DNA of 64,000 nt from Phenylobacterium sp. (GTDB lineage: Bacteria; Pseudomonadota; Alphaproteobacteria; Caulobacterales; Caulobacteraceae). The position numbers and the translations under genes were made by a program. The stretch covers positions 1 to 64,000 of the forward strand of contig NZ_JAUYAW010000030.1 in assembly GCF_030693405.1 (NCBI RefSeq), written 5' to 3'. Below are positions 36,010 through 44,913 of this stretch, one piece after another; the first letter of the stretch is position 1; each line of letters begins with the position of its first letter. The notes beneath the pieces were generated by a model. The model ran no database searches, was not told the DNA's origin, and saw only the letters and a list, made by a program, of their open reading frames with translations.

Positions 36010-37779
36010 TCAGCGCCAGCCCTTTCCACCGCCTTCGCTCAGCGCCTTGCGCCGGCGAAGCTCGGTGACGGGGACCGTCAGGCGGTCCAGGGCCTGACCC
36101 ATGGCCAGGTAGCCCGCGGTGACCGCCGGGTCATAGGCCTCCCAGTTTCGGATCTCGACCCCGGTCATGTCCGGGGTGACCAGCAGGTCGACGCTCTCCC
36201 GCGCGGCGCGGAGATCGCGTCCGGTCGGCACGGTGGCTGCGCGCATCAGCAGCGAGACGATGGGCGGCCCCTGGCGCCAGGCGCCCGACAGGATCCAGCG
36301 AAACACAGATGAAGGTCGCGCCACATCCCGGGCGGTGATGCTGCGCCCCCGGGTGACATCGACCCCCACCACCGGGCCCAGGTGCAGGGCGCTCATCACG
36401 TCAGCGGGGAAGTTGTTCAGCACCGCGCCATCCACCAGGACGTCGTCGCCCTGGGTCGCCGGCGGCATCACGCCGGGCAGGGCGATGGTGGCGCGCAGGG
36501 CGTCAGTCAGGCGGCCGCTGCGGTGGATCTGATAGGCGCCGGTGGTCAGGTTCGAGGAGACGGCGAAGAAGGGCAGCCACAGATCAGAAATGCTGGTGTC
36601 GCCGAAATGCTCATAGAGCCTGGCCCGAACCTTCTCCCCCCGGGTCATGGCCAGGAGAGGGAAGGCGATGTCATCCAGCGGGCTGGAGGAGACGAAGGCG
36701 TCACGGATCCGGCGGTCGGCCTCCTCATCGGACCAGCCCATGCCCAGACCCGCCGCGACGATCGCGCCCATGGAGGCGCCGCCGATGAAGTCGATGGGCA
36801 CGCCGCGCTCCCGCAGCACCCGGATGGCGCCGACATGGGCGTAGGCCCTGGCCCCGCCGCCCGACAGCACCAGCCCCACCGACTGGCCGGTCAGCACCCG
36901 GGCCAGCCGCGCAGCGTCGGCCTCGTCGTCCCGTCGCATATGGAACAGCCGGGCCGGTTGGGCGGCCTTGACCCAGGCCTCGGAGGTCCGGGGCGCGGGG
37001 CTCTCCCGGGGATGCAATAGAATCAGGTCCACCAGCTGGTGGGCCTGCAGCGGCTGGGCCGGGTGCAGGACGATATTGGCGGGCGGTTGGGCGGCGGCCT
37101 TGCCGATCCGGAACAGGCGGTCCACCTGTCGGGCGACGACGGCCCGCCAGCCCAGGTCCTGGCCCTCGGCGGCGTAGAGGACGAAGTCGTGATTTCGCTC
37201 GACCTCGGAGTACCATTCGGTGGGCGCGGTGGCCGCCTCGGCCCCGACAACGGTGACGCTGTAGCCCTGGCGCATGATGTGGCGGGCGATCCGGTCCACC
37301 AGGGGGCGAACCGCCACGGGCTCGCCCACGGTGACGAAGCCATAGACTGAGGGCTCGCCGCCGGCGGTGCGATGGGTCTGGCGGCGGCTGCGCCGGACGA
37401 TCAGCTGGGCCAGCTCCAGCATGACCGCAGGATCCTCCTCCGCGGCCTCCAGGAACAGGTCCCGGGGCAGAGCGAAAACCTCGGAGTCGCGCAGGGCGAC
37501 CACCCGGGCGGTGTGCGGGGTCCCAGACAGCAGGGACATCTCTCCCGCCGGTTCCCCCGGCCGGATGACCCCCAGGAATTCGGGCTCCTGGCCATCTTCA
37601 TGGCGGAAGGCGCCCAGCCGGCCGGCCCTCAGGAAATAGAGTTGATCGGCGGCCTCGCCGGGCTCGAACAGGACCCCGCCGCCGGGGAGGGAGAACCATG
37701 TCGCATCGCCCTCCAGCTGCTCGTCAAAGAACAGCTGGGCCAGGGCGGTGTCGCTGGGAAGGTCCGGCAGTCGTGCCAC
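36010..37779 (-). CDS. cNMP-binding/patatin phospholipase (NTE-like)
   Basis: 589 residues. A cyclic-nucleotide-binding-like domain at about 15-130 ([39 protein letters not shown]) precedes a linker. A patatin domain follows from about 300: oxyanion-hole [11 protein letters not shown], nucleophile elbow GASMG, and catalytic Asp in DGAVLNN. This order resembles neuropathy target esterase, which deacylates lysophospholipids. The GTG start at 37779 is uncertain (no clear Shine-Dalgarno); the track ORF overruns into the divergent liuB leader. Confidence 0.85.
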   Translation of the reverse strand: MARLPDLPSDTALAQLFFDEQLEGDATWFSLPGGGVLFEPGEAADQLYFLRAGRLGAFRHEDGQEPEFLGVIRPGEPAGEMSLLSGTPHTARVVALRDSEVFALPRDLFLEAAEEDPAVMLELAQLIVRRSRRQTHRTAGGEPSVYGFVTVGEPVAVRPLVDRIARHIMRQGYSVTVVGAEAATAPTEWYSEVERNHDFVLYAAEGQDLGWRAVVARQVDRLFRIGKAAAQPPANIVLHPAQPLQAHQLVDLILLHPRESPAPRTSEAWVKAAQPARLFHMRRDDEADAARLARVLTGQSVGLVLSGGGARAYAHVGAIRVLRERGVPIDFIGGASMGAIVAAGLGMGWSDEEADRRIRDAFVSSSPLDDIAFPLLAMTRGEKVRARLYEHFGDTSISDLWLPFFAVSSNLTTGAYQIHRSGRLTDALRATIALPGVMPPATQGDDVLVDGAVLNNFPADVMSALHLGPVVGVDVTRGRSITARDVARPSSVFRWILSGAWRQGPPIVSLLMRAATVPTGRDLRAARESVDLLVTPDMTGVEIRNWEAYDPAVTAGYLAMGQALDRLTVPVTELRRRKALSEGGGKGWR

Positions 37780-37820
37780 AGTCGCAGAGCCTAGCGCGTG
37801 ACGACGCGCGGGGCTATGCC

Positions 37821-39434
37821 ATGCATATGACGAGGCTAACTTCCTCCATCGACACGGCTTCCGAGGCATATCAGACCCAGGCTCAGCTGAATCGCGGCCT
37901 GGTTGACCAGCTTCGGGCGCGAACGGCGCAAGCCGCCCTGGGCGGACCGGCGCCTGCGCGCGAACGCCACGAATCACGGGGCAAGCTGCTGCCCCGGGAC
38001 CGGGTCATGCGGCTGCTGGATCCCGGCGCGCCTTTTCTGGAGATCGGCGCTTTGGCCGCCCACGGCCTCTATGACGACGAGGCGCCTGGCTCTGGCGTGA
38101 TCGCGGGCGTCGGCCGGGTGTCTGGCCGCGAGGTGATGATCCTCGCCAATGACGCCACGGTGAAGGGCGGGGCCTATTTCCCCATGACCGTGAAGAAGCA
38201 TCTCCGCGCCCAGGAAATCGCCCTGCAGAACCATCTGCCCTGCGTCTATCTGGTCGATTCCGGCGGGGCCAATCTGCCGCATCAGGCCGAGGTGTTTCCC
38301 GATCGCGACCACTTCGGCCGCATCTTCTTCAATCAGGCCCAGATGAGCGCGGCGGGCATCGCCCAGATCGCCTGCGTCATGGGCTCCTGCACGGCCGGCG
38401 GGGCCTATGTGCCGGCCATGTCCGACGAGACCGTGATCGTCCGCGGGCAGGGGACTATCTTTCTCGGCGGCCCGCCCCTGGTGAAGGCGGCCACCGGCGA
38501 GGTGATCAGCGCCGAGGAGCTGGGGGGCGCCGACACCCATGGCCGGCGCTCGGGCGTCGTGGACCACGTGGCCGAGAACGACGAGCACGCCCTGCTCATC
38601 GTGCGATCTATCGTCGCCAATCTGAACACCACCAAGACCCACCAGATGGCCCTGGCCGAGCCACGACCCCCGGCCTTCGATGCGCAAGAGCTCTACGGCC
38701 TCATCCCCGGCGATGTGCGCGCGCCCTATGACGTGCGCGAGGTCATCGCACGCATTGTCGACGGCTCGGACTTCGACGAGTTCAAGGCGCTGTACGGCAC
38801 GACCCTGGTCTGCGGCTTTGCGCGCATCTGGGGCTATCCGGTCGCCATCCTGGCCAATAATGGCGTCCTGTTTTCCGAAAGCGCGCTGAAAGGCGCCCAT
38901 TTCATCGAGCTGGCCTGCCAGCGGAAGATCCCGCTGGTCTTCCTGCAGAACATCTCAGGCTTCATGGTCGGCGGCCGCTATGAGGCCGGCGGCATCGCCA
39001 AGGACGGGGCCAAGCTGGTCACCGCGGTGGCCTGCGCCCAGGTCCCCAAGTTCACCGTCCTGATCGGCGGCTCCTTCGGGGCCGGCAATTACGGCATGTG
39101 CGGCCGGGCCTATTCGCCCCGTTTCCTCTGGACCTGGCCCAACAGCCGGATCAGCGTCATGGGCGGCGAGCAGGCCGCCAGCGTGCTGGCCACCATCCGC
39201 CGCGATGGCCTGGAGGCCCGGGGCGAAACCTGGGCGGACGAGGATGAGGCCGCCTTCAAGGCGCCGGTTCGCGACCGCTACGAGACCGAAGGCGACCCCT
39301 ATTTCGCCACCGCCCGCCTGTGGGATGATGGGATCATCGATCCCGCCCAGACCCGCGACGTGCTCGGCCTGTCGATTTCTGCGGCGCTCAATGCGCCTGT
39401 GCCGGAGACGCGATTTGGCGTCTTCCGAATGTGA
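37821..39434 (+). CDS. liuB: 3-Methylcrotonyl-CoA carboxylase beta subunit
   Basis: Carboxyltransferase of leucine/isovalerate degradation. 537 residues with [90 protein letters not shown] and [18 protein letters not shown], the MccB pattern. ATG 37821 or 37827 (two codons apart) is the start; the track ORF extends spuriously into the divergent patatin gene. liuC follows after 16 nt. Confidence 0.93.
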   Translation: MHMTRLTSSIDTASEAYQTQAQLNRGLVDQLRARTAQAALGGPAPARERHESRGKLLPRDRVMRLLDPGAPFLEIGALAAHGLYDDEAPGSGVIAGVGRVSGREVMILANDATVKGGAYFPMTVKKHLRAQEIALQNHLPCVYLVDSGGANLPHQAEVFPDRDHFGRIFFNQAQMSAAGIAQIACVMGSCTAGGAYVPAMSDETVIVRGQGTIFLGGPPLVKAATGEVISAEELGGADTHGRRSGVVDHVAENDEHALLIVRSIVANLNTTKTHQMALAEPRPPAFDAQELYGLIPGDVRAPYDVREVIARIVDGSDFDEFKALYGTTLVCGFARIWGYPVAILANNGVLFSESALKGAHFIELACQRKIPLVFLQNISGFMVGGRYEAGGIAKDGAKLVTAVACAQVPKFTVLIGGSFGAGNYGMCGRAYSPRFLWTWPNSRISVMGGEQAASVLATIRRDGLEARGETWADEDEAAFKAPVRDRYETEGDPYFATARLWDDGIIDPAQTRDVLGLSISAALNAPVPETRFGVFRM

Positions 39435-39450
39435 GGAAGCCTGAAAGACC

Positions 39451-40290
39451 ATGACCAATCCCATCGTCGATCCCCTGGTCGAAGGCCTCGACTCTGACGC
39501 CACCTCGCCCCTGGTGCGCCTGGAGGCCACCGTTGAGGGCGTGGCCATCGTCACCATCAACCGCCCTGAGCGTCGCAACGCCTTCGATGCGGCCCTGATC
39601 GCCGCCCTGTCGGAGACCTTCGAGACCCTGCATGGCGCCGAGCATGTGCGCCTAGTCTTCCTGCGCGGTGCGGGCGGCACTTTCAGCGCCGGCGCCGATC
39701 TGGACTGGATGCGGGCGGCGGCTGGCCACACCGAGGACGATAACCGCGAAGACGCCATGGCCATGGCGAAGATGCTCAAGCTTCTGTGGGACATCCCGGC
39801 CCTCACCGTGGCCCTGGTCCAGGGCGGCGCCTATGGCGGCGGGGCGGGCCTGGCGGCGGCCTGCGACATGGCCATCGCCACCGCCGACGCCCAGTTCAGC
39901 TTCGCCGAGGTCAAGCTCGGCCTCGTGGCCGCCACCATCAGCCCCTATGTGGTCGCCGCCCTCGGCCCCCGCACGGCGCGGGGCCTGTTCGCCACCGGGC
40001 GCACCTTCGATGCGGCTCATGCGGAGAAGATCGGCCTCATCACCCAGGTGGTGGCCGATGACACAGAACTCGACGCCGCCATCGCGAGTCTCTCCACCGA
40101 GATGATGGCCTGCGGCCCCATGGCGGTGATCGAGTCCAAGAAGATCGTGGAGCACGTGGCCTATCAGGACATCGATCACGGCCTGATGGAGGACACCGCC
40201 AAGGTCATCGCCCGGGTGCGGGTGAGCGACGAGGGGCAGGAGGGCGTGCTGGCCTTCCTCGAAAAGCGCAAGCCCCGCTGGTCCGAATGA
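39451..40290 (+). CDS. liuC: Methylglutaconyl-CoA hydratase (enoyl-CoA hydratase family)
   Basis: Hydrates 3-methylglutaconyl-CoA to HMG-CoA. The 279-residue crotonase-fold protein has ITINRPERRNAFD-like start (VTINRPERRNAF), the oxyanion-hole segments GTFSAGADLDWM and GGAYGGGAGLAAACDMAIA. The specific substrate is inferred from its position between liuB and liuD. Its stop overlaps the liuD ATG (ATGA). Confidence 0.88.
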   Translation: MTNPIVDPLVEGLDSDATSPLVRLEATVEGVAIVTINRPERRNAFDAALIAALSETFETLHGAEHVRLVFLRGAGGTFSAGADLDWMRAAAGHTEDDNREDAMAMAKMLKLLWDIPALTVALVQGGAYGGGAGLAAACDMAIATADAQFSFAEVKLGLVAATISPYVVAALGPRTARGLFATGRTFDAAHAEKIGLITQVVADDTELDAAIASLSTEMMACGPMAVIESKKIVEHVAYQDIDHGLMEDTAKVIARVRVSDEGQEGVLAFLEKRKPRWSE

Positions 40291-42176
40291 TCACGACCCT
40301 GCTGGTCGCCAACCGCGGCGAGATCGCCAGGCGAATCTTCCGCACCGCCCGGCAGATGGGCCTGGCAACCGTCGCCGTCTATTCGGACGCCGACGTCCAG
40401 GCCCCGCATGTGCGTGAGGCTGATCAGGCCGTGCGCCTGGGGCCGGCGGCGGCCCGGGAGAGCTATCTCAATGTGGCCGCCGTGCTGGAGGCGGCCAGGG
40501 TCAGCGGCGCCGACGCCATTCATCCGGGCTATGGCTTCCTGTCTGAGAATGCCGAGTTCGCCGAGGCGGTGATGGCCGCGGGCCTGACCTGGGTCGGGCC
40601 GCCGCCCTCGGCCATCCGCGCCATGGGGCTGAAGGACGCGGCCAAGGCCCTGATGATCCAGGCCGGGGTGCCGGTGACGCCGGGCTATCACGGTGAGAAC
40701 CAGGACCCCGCCCATCTCGCCGGCCAGGCCGAAGAGATCGGCTATCCGGTGCTGATCAAGGCCGTGGCCGGGGGCGGCGGCAAGGGAATGCGCAAGGTCG
40801 AGCGCGCCGCCGACTTCGCCGAGGCTCTTGGGGCGGCCAAGCGGGAGGCCGCGGCGGCGTTTGGCGATGACCGCGTGCTGCTGGAGACCTATGTGGCCCG
40901 GCCGCGGCACATCGAGGTGCAGGTGTTTGGCGACGCCCACGGCCAGGTGGTCCACCTGTTCGAGCGCGACTGCTCCCTGCAGCGCCGCCACCAGAAGGTG
41001 ATCGAGGAGGCCCCCGCGCCAGGCATGAGCCCCGAGGTGCGCGCGGCCGTCTGCGCCGCCGCCGTCCGCGCTGCGCAAGCCGTGGACTATGTGGGCGCTG
41101 GCACGGTCGAATTCATCGCCGACGCCAGCGAGGGCCTGCGCGCTGACCGCATCTGGTTCATGGAGATGAACACCCGCCTGCAGGTGGAGCATCCGGTGAC
41201 CGAGGCCGTCACCGGCCAGGATCTGGTGGAATGGCAGTTGCGCGTCGCCGCCGGCGAGCCCCTGCCGCTGGCCCAGGATCAGATCACCCTGAACGGCTGG
41301 GCCATGGAGGCCAGGCTCTATGCCGAAAACCCGGCGGCGGGCTTCCTGCCGTCCATCGGCGAGCTCGAGCACTTCGTGCTGCCCGACGACGTGCGGGTGG
41401 ACACCGGCGTCGAGGCTGGCGGCGTCGTCAGCCCGCACTATGATCCGATGATCGCCAAGCTGATCGCCCATGGCCCCACGCGCCAGGCCGCCGCCCGCAG
41501 GCTCGCGCAGGCGTGTGGCGAGGTGCAGGTCTGGCCGGTGCGGACCAATGCCGGCTTTCTCGCCCGTTGCCTGGGGGAGCCCGACTTCCTGGCTGGCGAG
41601 GTGGACACCGGCTTCATCGCCGCGCGTCAGGACGCCCTGGCGCTGTCCCCTGATCCCAGCCCCGCGGTCCTCTCGGCCGCTGCACAGGGGCTTTTATCCC
41701 AGACCCCCACATCAGCCGCCGAGCCGGGCGGTCCCTGGGGCGCGCTCACTGGCTTTCGCTTGAACGCATCCCCGCAGACGAGCCTGCGGCTGTACCGCGA
41801 CGGCGCAGCCATGGACGCCCCCCTGGAGGCGGGACCGCTGTCGGCCGACGTGCTGCTGGACGCGGCCGGCGCCATCGTCGTGTTCGAGGCCGGGGAAGCC
41901 TACGCCTTTTCCGGTCAGGCGCCGGCGGCGGTCGCCGGGGAGGGGCCAGCGGGCGACGGCGCGGTGATCTCGCCCATGCCGGGGAAGGTGGTGGCGGTAG
42001 CGGTAGCCAAGGGCGACAAGGTGGTCCGGGGTCAGACCCTGGTGACGCTTGAGGCCATGAAGATGGAGCACGCCCTGACCGCGGCCTTCGACGGCGTGGT
42101 CGAGACGGTTTCGGTCTCCGTCGGCGCCCAGGTCAGCGAGGGCGTGGTGCTGGCGCGGCTGGCCCCGGCCGCCTAG
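40287..42176 (+). CDS. liuD: 3-Methylcrotonyl-CoA carboxylase alpha (biotin) subunit
   Basis: 629 residues: biotin carboxylase domain (LLVANRGEIARRIFRTAR; KAVAGGGGKGMRKV; EMNTRLQVEHPVTEAVT), a variable middle region and a C-terminal biotinyl domain with the lysine in EAMKMEH. Partner of LiuB. It is a paralogue of pccA (27.2 kb), so the window encodes two complete acyl-CoA carboxylases. No lyase gene (liuE) follows here. Confidence 0.93.
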   Translation: MITTLLVANRGEIARRIFRTARQMGLATVAVYSDADVQAPHVREADQAVRLGPAAARESYLNVAAVLEAARVSGADAIHPGYGFLSENAEFAEAVMAAGLTWVGPPPSAIRAMGLKDAAKALMIQAGVPVTPGYHGENQDPAHLAGQAEEIGYPVLIKAVAGGGGKGMRKVERAADFAEALGAAKREAAAAFGDDRVLLETYVARPRHIEVQVFGDAHGQVVHLFERDCSLQRRHQKVIEEAPAPGMSPEVRAAVCAAAVRAAQAVDYVGAGTVEFIADASEGLRADRIWFMEMNTRLQVEHPVTEAVTGQDLVEWQLRVAAGEPLPLAQDQITLNGWAMEARLYAENPAAGFLPSIGELEHFVLPDDVRVDTGVEAGGVVSPHYDPMIAKLIAHGPTRQAAARRLAQACGEVQVWPVRTNAGFLARCLGEPDFLAGEVDTGFIAARQDALALSPDPSPAVLSAAAQGLLSQTPTSAAEPGGPWGALTGFRLNASPQTSLRLYRDGAAMDAPLEAGPLSADVLLDAAGAIVVFEAGEAYAFSGQAPAAVAGEGPAGDGAVISPMPGKVVAVAVAKGDKVVRGQTLVTLEAMKMEHALTAAFDGVVETVSVSVGAQVSEGVVLARLAPAA

Positions 42177-42186
42177 ACCGAGCCCC

Positions 42187-42597
42187 ATGACCGTTCATCT
42201 GATCAAGCTCGTCGTCGGCTGCGACACCGTGGAAGACCTGCTGGACTGGCGTGAACCTCAGGCGAGGGCGGGTCAGCCCTGGATCCTGCGCACCCGGCAG
42301 ACCCCGAAGCGGGCGGCCGAGCTCACCGACGGCGGCTCCCTCTACCGGGTCTACAAGGGCGCGATCCTGACCCGGCAGCTGATCCTTGAGGTCACCACGG
42401 TGGGGGAGGGGCCGGACGCCCGCTGCGAGATGCTGCTGGACGAGACCCTGGTGCGGGTCGCCCCGACGCCCAGGCGGCCCTTCCAGGGCTGGCGCTATCT
42501 GGAGCCCAAGGACGTCCCGCCAGACCTGGCCGGCGACAGCGGCCAGGAGACGCCGCCGGAACTGGCCCGTCAGCTGCGCGAGGCCGGCCTCTGGTAG
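42187..42597 (+). CDS. DUF1489 protein
   Basis: 136 residues of the DUF1489 family, largely confined to alphaproteobacteria: MTVHLIKLVVGCDTVEDLLDW, TRQTPKRAAELTDGGSLYRVYKG, RRPFQGWRYL. Cytoplasmic, function unknown. It lies 10 nt after liuD and ends 6 nt from the convergent panC stop, with no terminator between. Confidence 0.85.
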   Translation: MTVHLIKLVVGCDTVEDLLDWREPQARAGQPWILRTRQTPKRAAELTDGGSLYRVYKGAILTRQLILEVTTVGEGPDARCEMLLDETLVRVAPTPRRPFQGWRYLEPKDVPPDLAGDSGQETPPELARQLREAGLW

Positions 42598-42603
42598 CGG
42601 TCC

Positions 42604-43461
42604 CTAGACCGCCATGTTGTCGATCAGCCGGGTCTTGCCCAGATGGGCGGCGGCGAAGATGCGCACCCGCCCCTCATGGGGCGGGGCGCCGGCGGGTGAG
42701 AGGTCTTCGACCTGTCGGACCTCGAAATAGTCGACCCGTTGGAAGCCGTGCCGCTCCAGGGCCGCGCGGCCTGTGGCCTCCACCTTCTCCACCGAATCCC
42801 CGGCCTTGAGTCTCCTCGCCGCGTCGGCCAGCACCTTGTTCATCATGCCGGCGATGGGGCGCTCTGCAGCGCTGAGATAGGCGTTGCGCGAGGACAGGGC
42901 GAGGCCGTCCGCGTCCCGGGCGATGGGGGCGCCGAGGATCTCCACCGGCAGGTCCAGGTCGCGGGCGAGCCTGCGGATCAGCTGTAGCTGCTGGAAGTCC
43001 TTCTCGCCGAACACCGCCACATCGGGCTGGGCCTGGTTCAACAGTTTGGCCACCACGGTCGCCACCCCGTCGAAGTGACCGGGCCGGGCGGCCCCGTCCA
43101 GGGGCTCGCTGACCCCTGCGACGCTGACCTTGGTGGCGTAGCCCGGCGGATAGATCTGGCCGACCTCGGGCGCATAGAGCAGGTCGCAGCCCGCGCTGGC
43201 CAGCAAGCGGGCGTCACCGGCCTCGTCCCGGGGATATCGCTCGAAGTCCTCATTGGGCCCGAACTGCGCGGGGTTGACGAAAATGCTGGCCACCACCCGG
43301 TCGGCCCTCGTCCTGGCCAGCCGCACCAGAGACAGGTGCCCCTCGTGCAGGGCGCCCATGGTGGGCGTCATGGCCACGGTCTCGCCGGCCGCCCGCCAGG
43401 CGCGGACCTGGTCCCGAAGCGCAGTGACAGTGCGGACGATGGGCAGGGTTTGCGCGGACAT
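42604..43461 (-). CDS. panC: Pantothenate synthetase
   Basis: Condenses pantoate and beta-alanine with ATP. 285 residues with the nucleotidyl-transferase HxGH motif (GALHEGHLSL), TPTMGALHEGH at the N-terminus, FVNPAQFGPNEDFERYPR, and FGEKDFQQLQLIRR in the middle. Start ATG 43461. panB is not adjacent. It shares a 164-nt divergent region with mipZ. Confidence 0.96.
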   Translation of the reverse strand: MSAQTLPIVRTVTALRDQVRAWRAAGETVAMTPTMGALHEGHLSLVRLARTRADRVVASIFVNPAQFGPNEDFERYPRDEAGDARLLASAGCDLLYAPEVGQIYPPGYATKVSVAGVSEPLDGAARPGHFDGVATVVAKLLNQAQPDVAVFGEKDFQQLQLIRRLARDLDLPVEILGAPIARDADGLALSSRNAYLSAAERPIAGMMNKVLADAARRLKAGDSVEKVEATGRAALERHGFQRVDYFEVRQVEDLSPAGAPPHEGRVRIFAAAHLGKTRLIDNMAV

Positions 43462-43605
43462 GGGGCCTCATCTGGCGGAAAAAGCAGCCTGCGGCTTATG
43501 GCTGAACCACAGGGGGTGCGTCCATCCGTCCACAGGGGCGGGGGCCTGCCAAGTTGACGTGGCGGCCGGCATAAGCCTCTCGTTAACCTATAGGCCCGCC
43601 TGGCC

Positions 43606-43625
43606 GAATCGATGGAGCAGGACTC
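43606..43625 (+). promoter_or_regulatory. Two GANTC (CcrM) sites before mipZ
   Basis: GAATC (43606-43610) and GACTC (43621-43625) lie within 20 nt of the mipZ ATG. CcrM methylates GANTC in Caulobacter, and mipZ there is activated by CcrM methylation with GcrA. The sites are seen; regulation in this strain is inferred. Confidence 0.5.
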
Positions 43626-44450
43626 ATGTCCCAACCCCGTGTGATCGTCGTCGGTAATGAGAAGGGCGGTGCTGGCAAGTCCACCATCGCCCTGCACCTC
43701 GCCGTGGCCCTGATGTATGGCGGCGCCAAGGTGGCCGTGCTCGACCTGGACCTGCGTCAGCAGTCCCTCGGCCACTTCTTCGCCAGCCGGCGAGCCTGGC
43801 TGGCGGCCAATGAGGTCGAAGCCCCCATGCCTCTGGAATTCCCCTTGAGCCCCGACCTGGCCCTGGCCACGGATGGCGAGGCTCTGGCGGCCTTCCACCA
43901 GGCCTTCGAGGCGGCCAATGAGGCCGCCGACTTCGTGCTGATCGACACCCCCGGGGGCGATACGGCCATTTCCCGGGCCGCCCACGGTCTGGCTGATCTG
44001 ATCGTCACCCCGATGAACGACAGCTTTGTCGACTTCGACATGCTGGGCGTCGTCGACCCCGTCTCGCTGGATCTGAAGCGTCCCGGGCTCTATTCGGTGA
44101 CCGTCTGGGACAGCCGCAAGGCCCGCGCCGTGGCCGATGGCCGTTCCATCGACTGGGTGGTGCTGCGCAACCGTCTGGCGCCCACCGAGGCCCGCAACCG
44201 CCGCCGCCTGGACGAACGGGTCAAGGCCCTGTCCCGCCGGGTCGGCTTCCGCGTCGGACCTGGCCTGCGCGACCGGGTCATCTATCGCGAGCTCTATCCC
44301 TTCGGCCTGACCATCGCCGACCTGTCGCCGGCCATCCGCCCGGTGGCCATCTCCCTCCAGCACGTGGCCGCCCGCCAGGAGCTCCGCGCCCTGATCGGCG
44401 CGCTCGGCCTCGGCGAGGTGACCGGGCAGACCCTGATGGCGGCCGAATAG
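43626..44450 (+). CDS. mipZ: Division-plane ATPase MipZ
   Basis: MipZ forms a bipolar gradient with ParB and blocks FtsZ polymerisation near poles, placing the ring at midcell. The 274-residue ParA/MinD-type ATPase has the deviant Walker A GNEKGGAGKST (Lys13, Lys18), LDLDLRQQSLGHFF, the Walker B region VLIDTPGGDTAISRAAH, and WVVLRNRL. Full length. GANTC sites precede the start; a DnaJ-type gene follows after 4 nt. Confidence 0.95.
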   Translation: MSQPRVIVVGNEKGGAGKSTIALHLAVALMYGGAKVAVLDLDLRQQSLGHFFASRRAWLAANEVEAPMPLEFPLSPDLALATDGEALAAFHQAFEAANEAADFVLIDTPGGDTAISRAAHGLADLIVTPMNDSFVDFDMLGVVDPVSLDLKRPGLYSVTVWDSRKARAVADGRSIDWVVLRNRLAPTEARNRRRLDERVKALSRRVGFRVGPGLRDRVIYRELYPFGLTIADLSPAIRPVAISLQHVAARQELRALIGALGLGEVTGQTLMAAE

Positions 44451-44454
44451 GCCC

Positions 44455-44904
44455 ATGCTCTATCTGGCGCTGGGGTGCATAGCCCTGGCCGTGTTCGTGT
44501 GGCTGGGCCGCCGTGGCCGGCCGATGTTTCAACGGCGGGAGTGGCGGATCCTCTCAGGCTTGGCCAGCGTCGCGGCCTTCGCCGCGGCCGCCTTCCTGGC
44601 CGTGCGCGGCGGCTGGGCCTTCGCCCCTGTATTGCTGGTCATCGGACTCTGGCTGGCCATGAGCGCCCGCAGCGCCGGCGCAGGTCCAGGCCTGGGCGGC
44701 GAGGGCGGCGCGCGCTCCAGTGGCAAGGGCGGCATGAGCGAGCGGGAGGCTCGCGATATCCTGGGGGTCGGGCCCGAGGCGAATGCTGAAGAGATCCAGG
44801 CGGCCTATACCCGCCTGATGCGCCGCACCCATCCCGACGCGGGCGGCTCAGCCGGACTGGCGGCGCAGATCAACGCCGCCCGTGACCGCCTTCTGCGGGG
44901 CTGA
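44455..44904 (+). CDS. Membrane-anchored DnaJ-domain protein
   Basis: 149 residues: two N-terminal membrane segments (LYLALGCIALAVFVWLG and GLASVAAFAAAAFLAV to VLLVIGLWLAMSA), a Gly-rich linker, and a C-terminal J domain with EARDILGVGPEANAEEIQAAYTRL and the essential HPD. The architecture resembles Tim14/Pam18-type J proteins that recruit DnaK at a membrane. Lies 4 nt after mipZ and is probably co-transcribed. Confidence 0.85.
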   Translation: MLYLALGCIALAVFVWLGRRGRPMFQRREWRILSGLASVAAFAAAAFLAVRGGWAFAPVLLVIGLWLAMSARSAGAGPGLGGEGGARSSGKGGMSEREARDILGVGPEANAEEIQAAYTRLMRRTHPDAGGSAGLAAQINAARDRLLRG

Positions 44905-44913
44905 GGCGAGGCC

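Noticed and set aside
43554-43590. TTGACG as -35 of the mipZ promoter
   Set aside because: No acceptable -10 hexamer lies 15-19 nt downstream; the nearby GTTAAC is too far.
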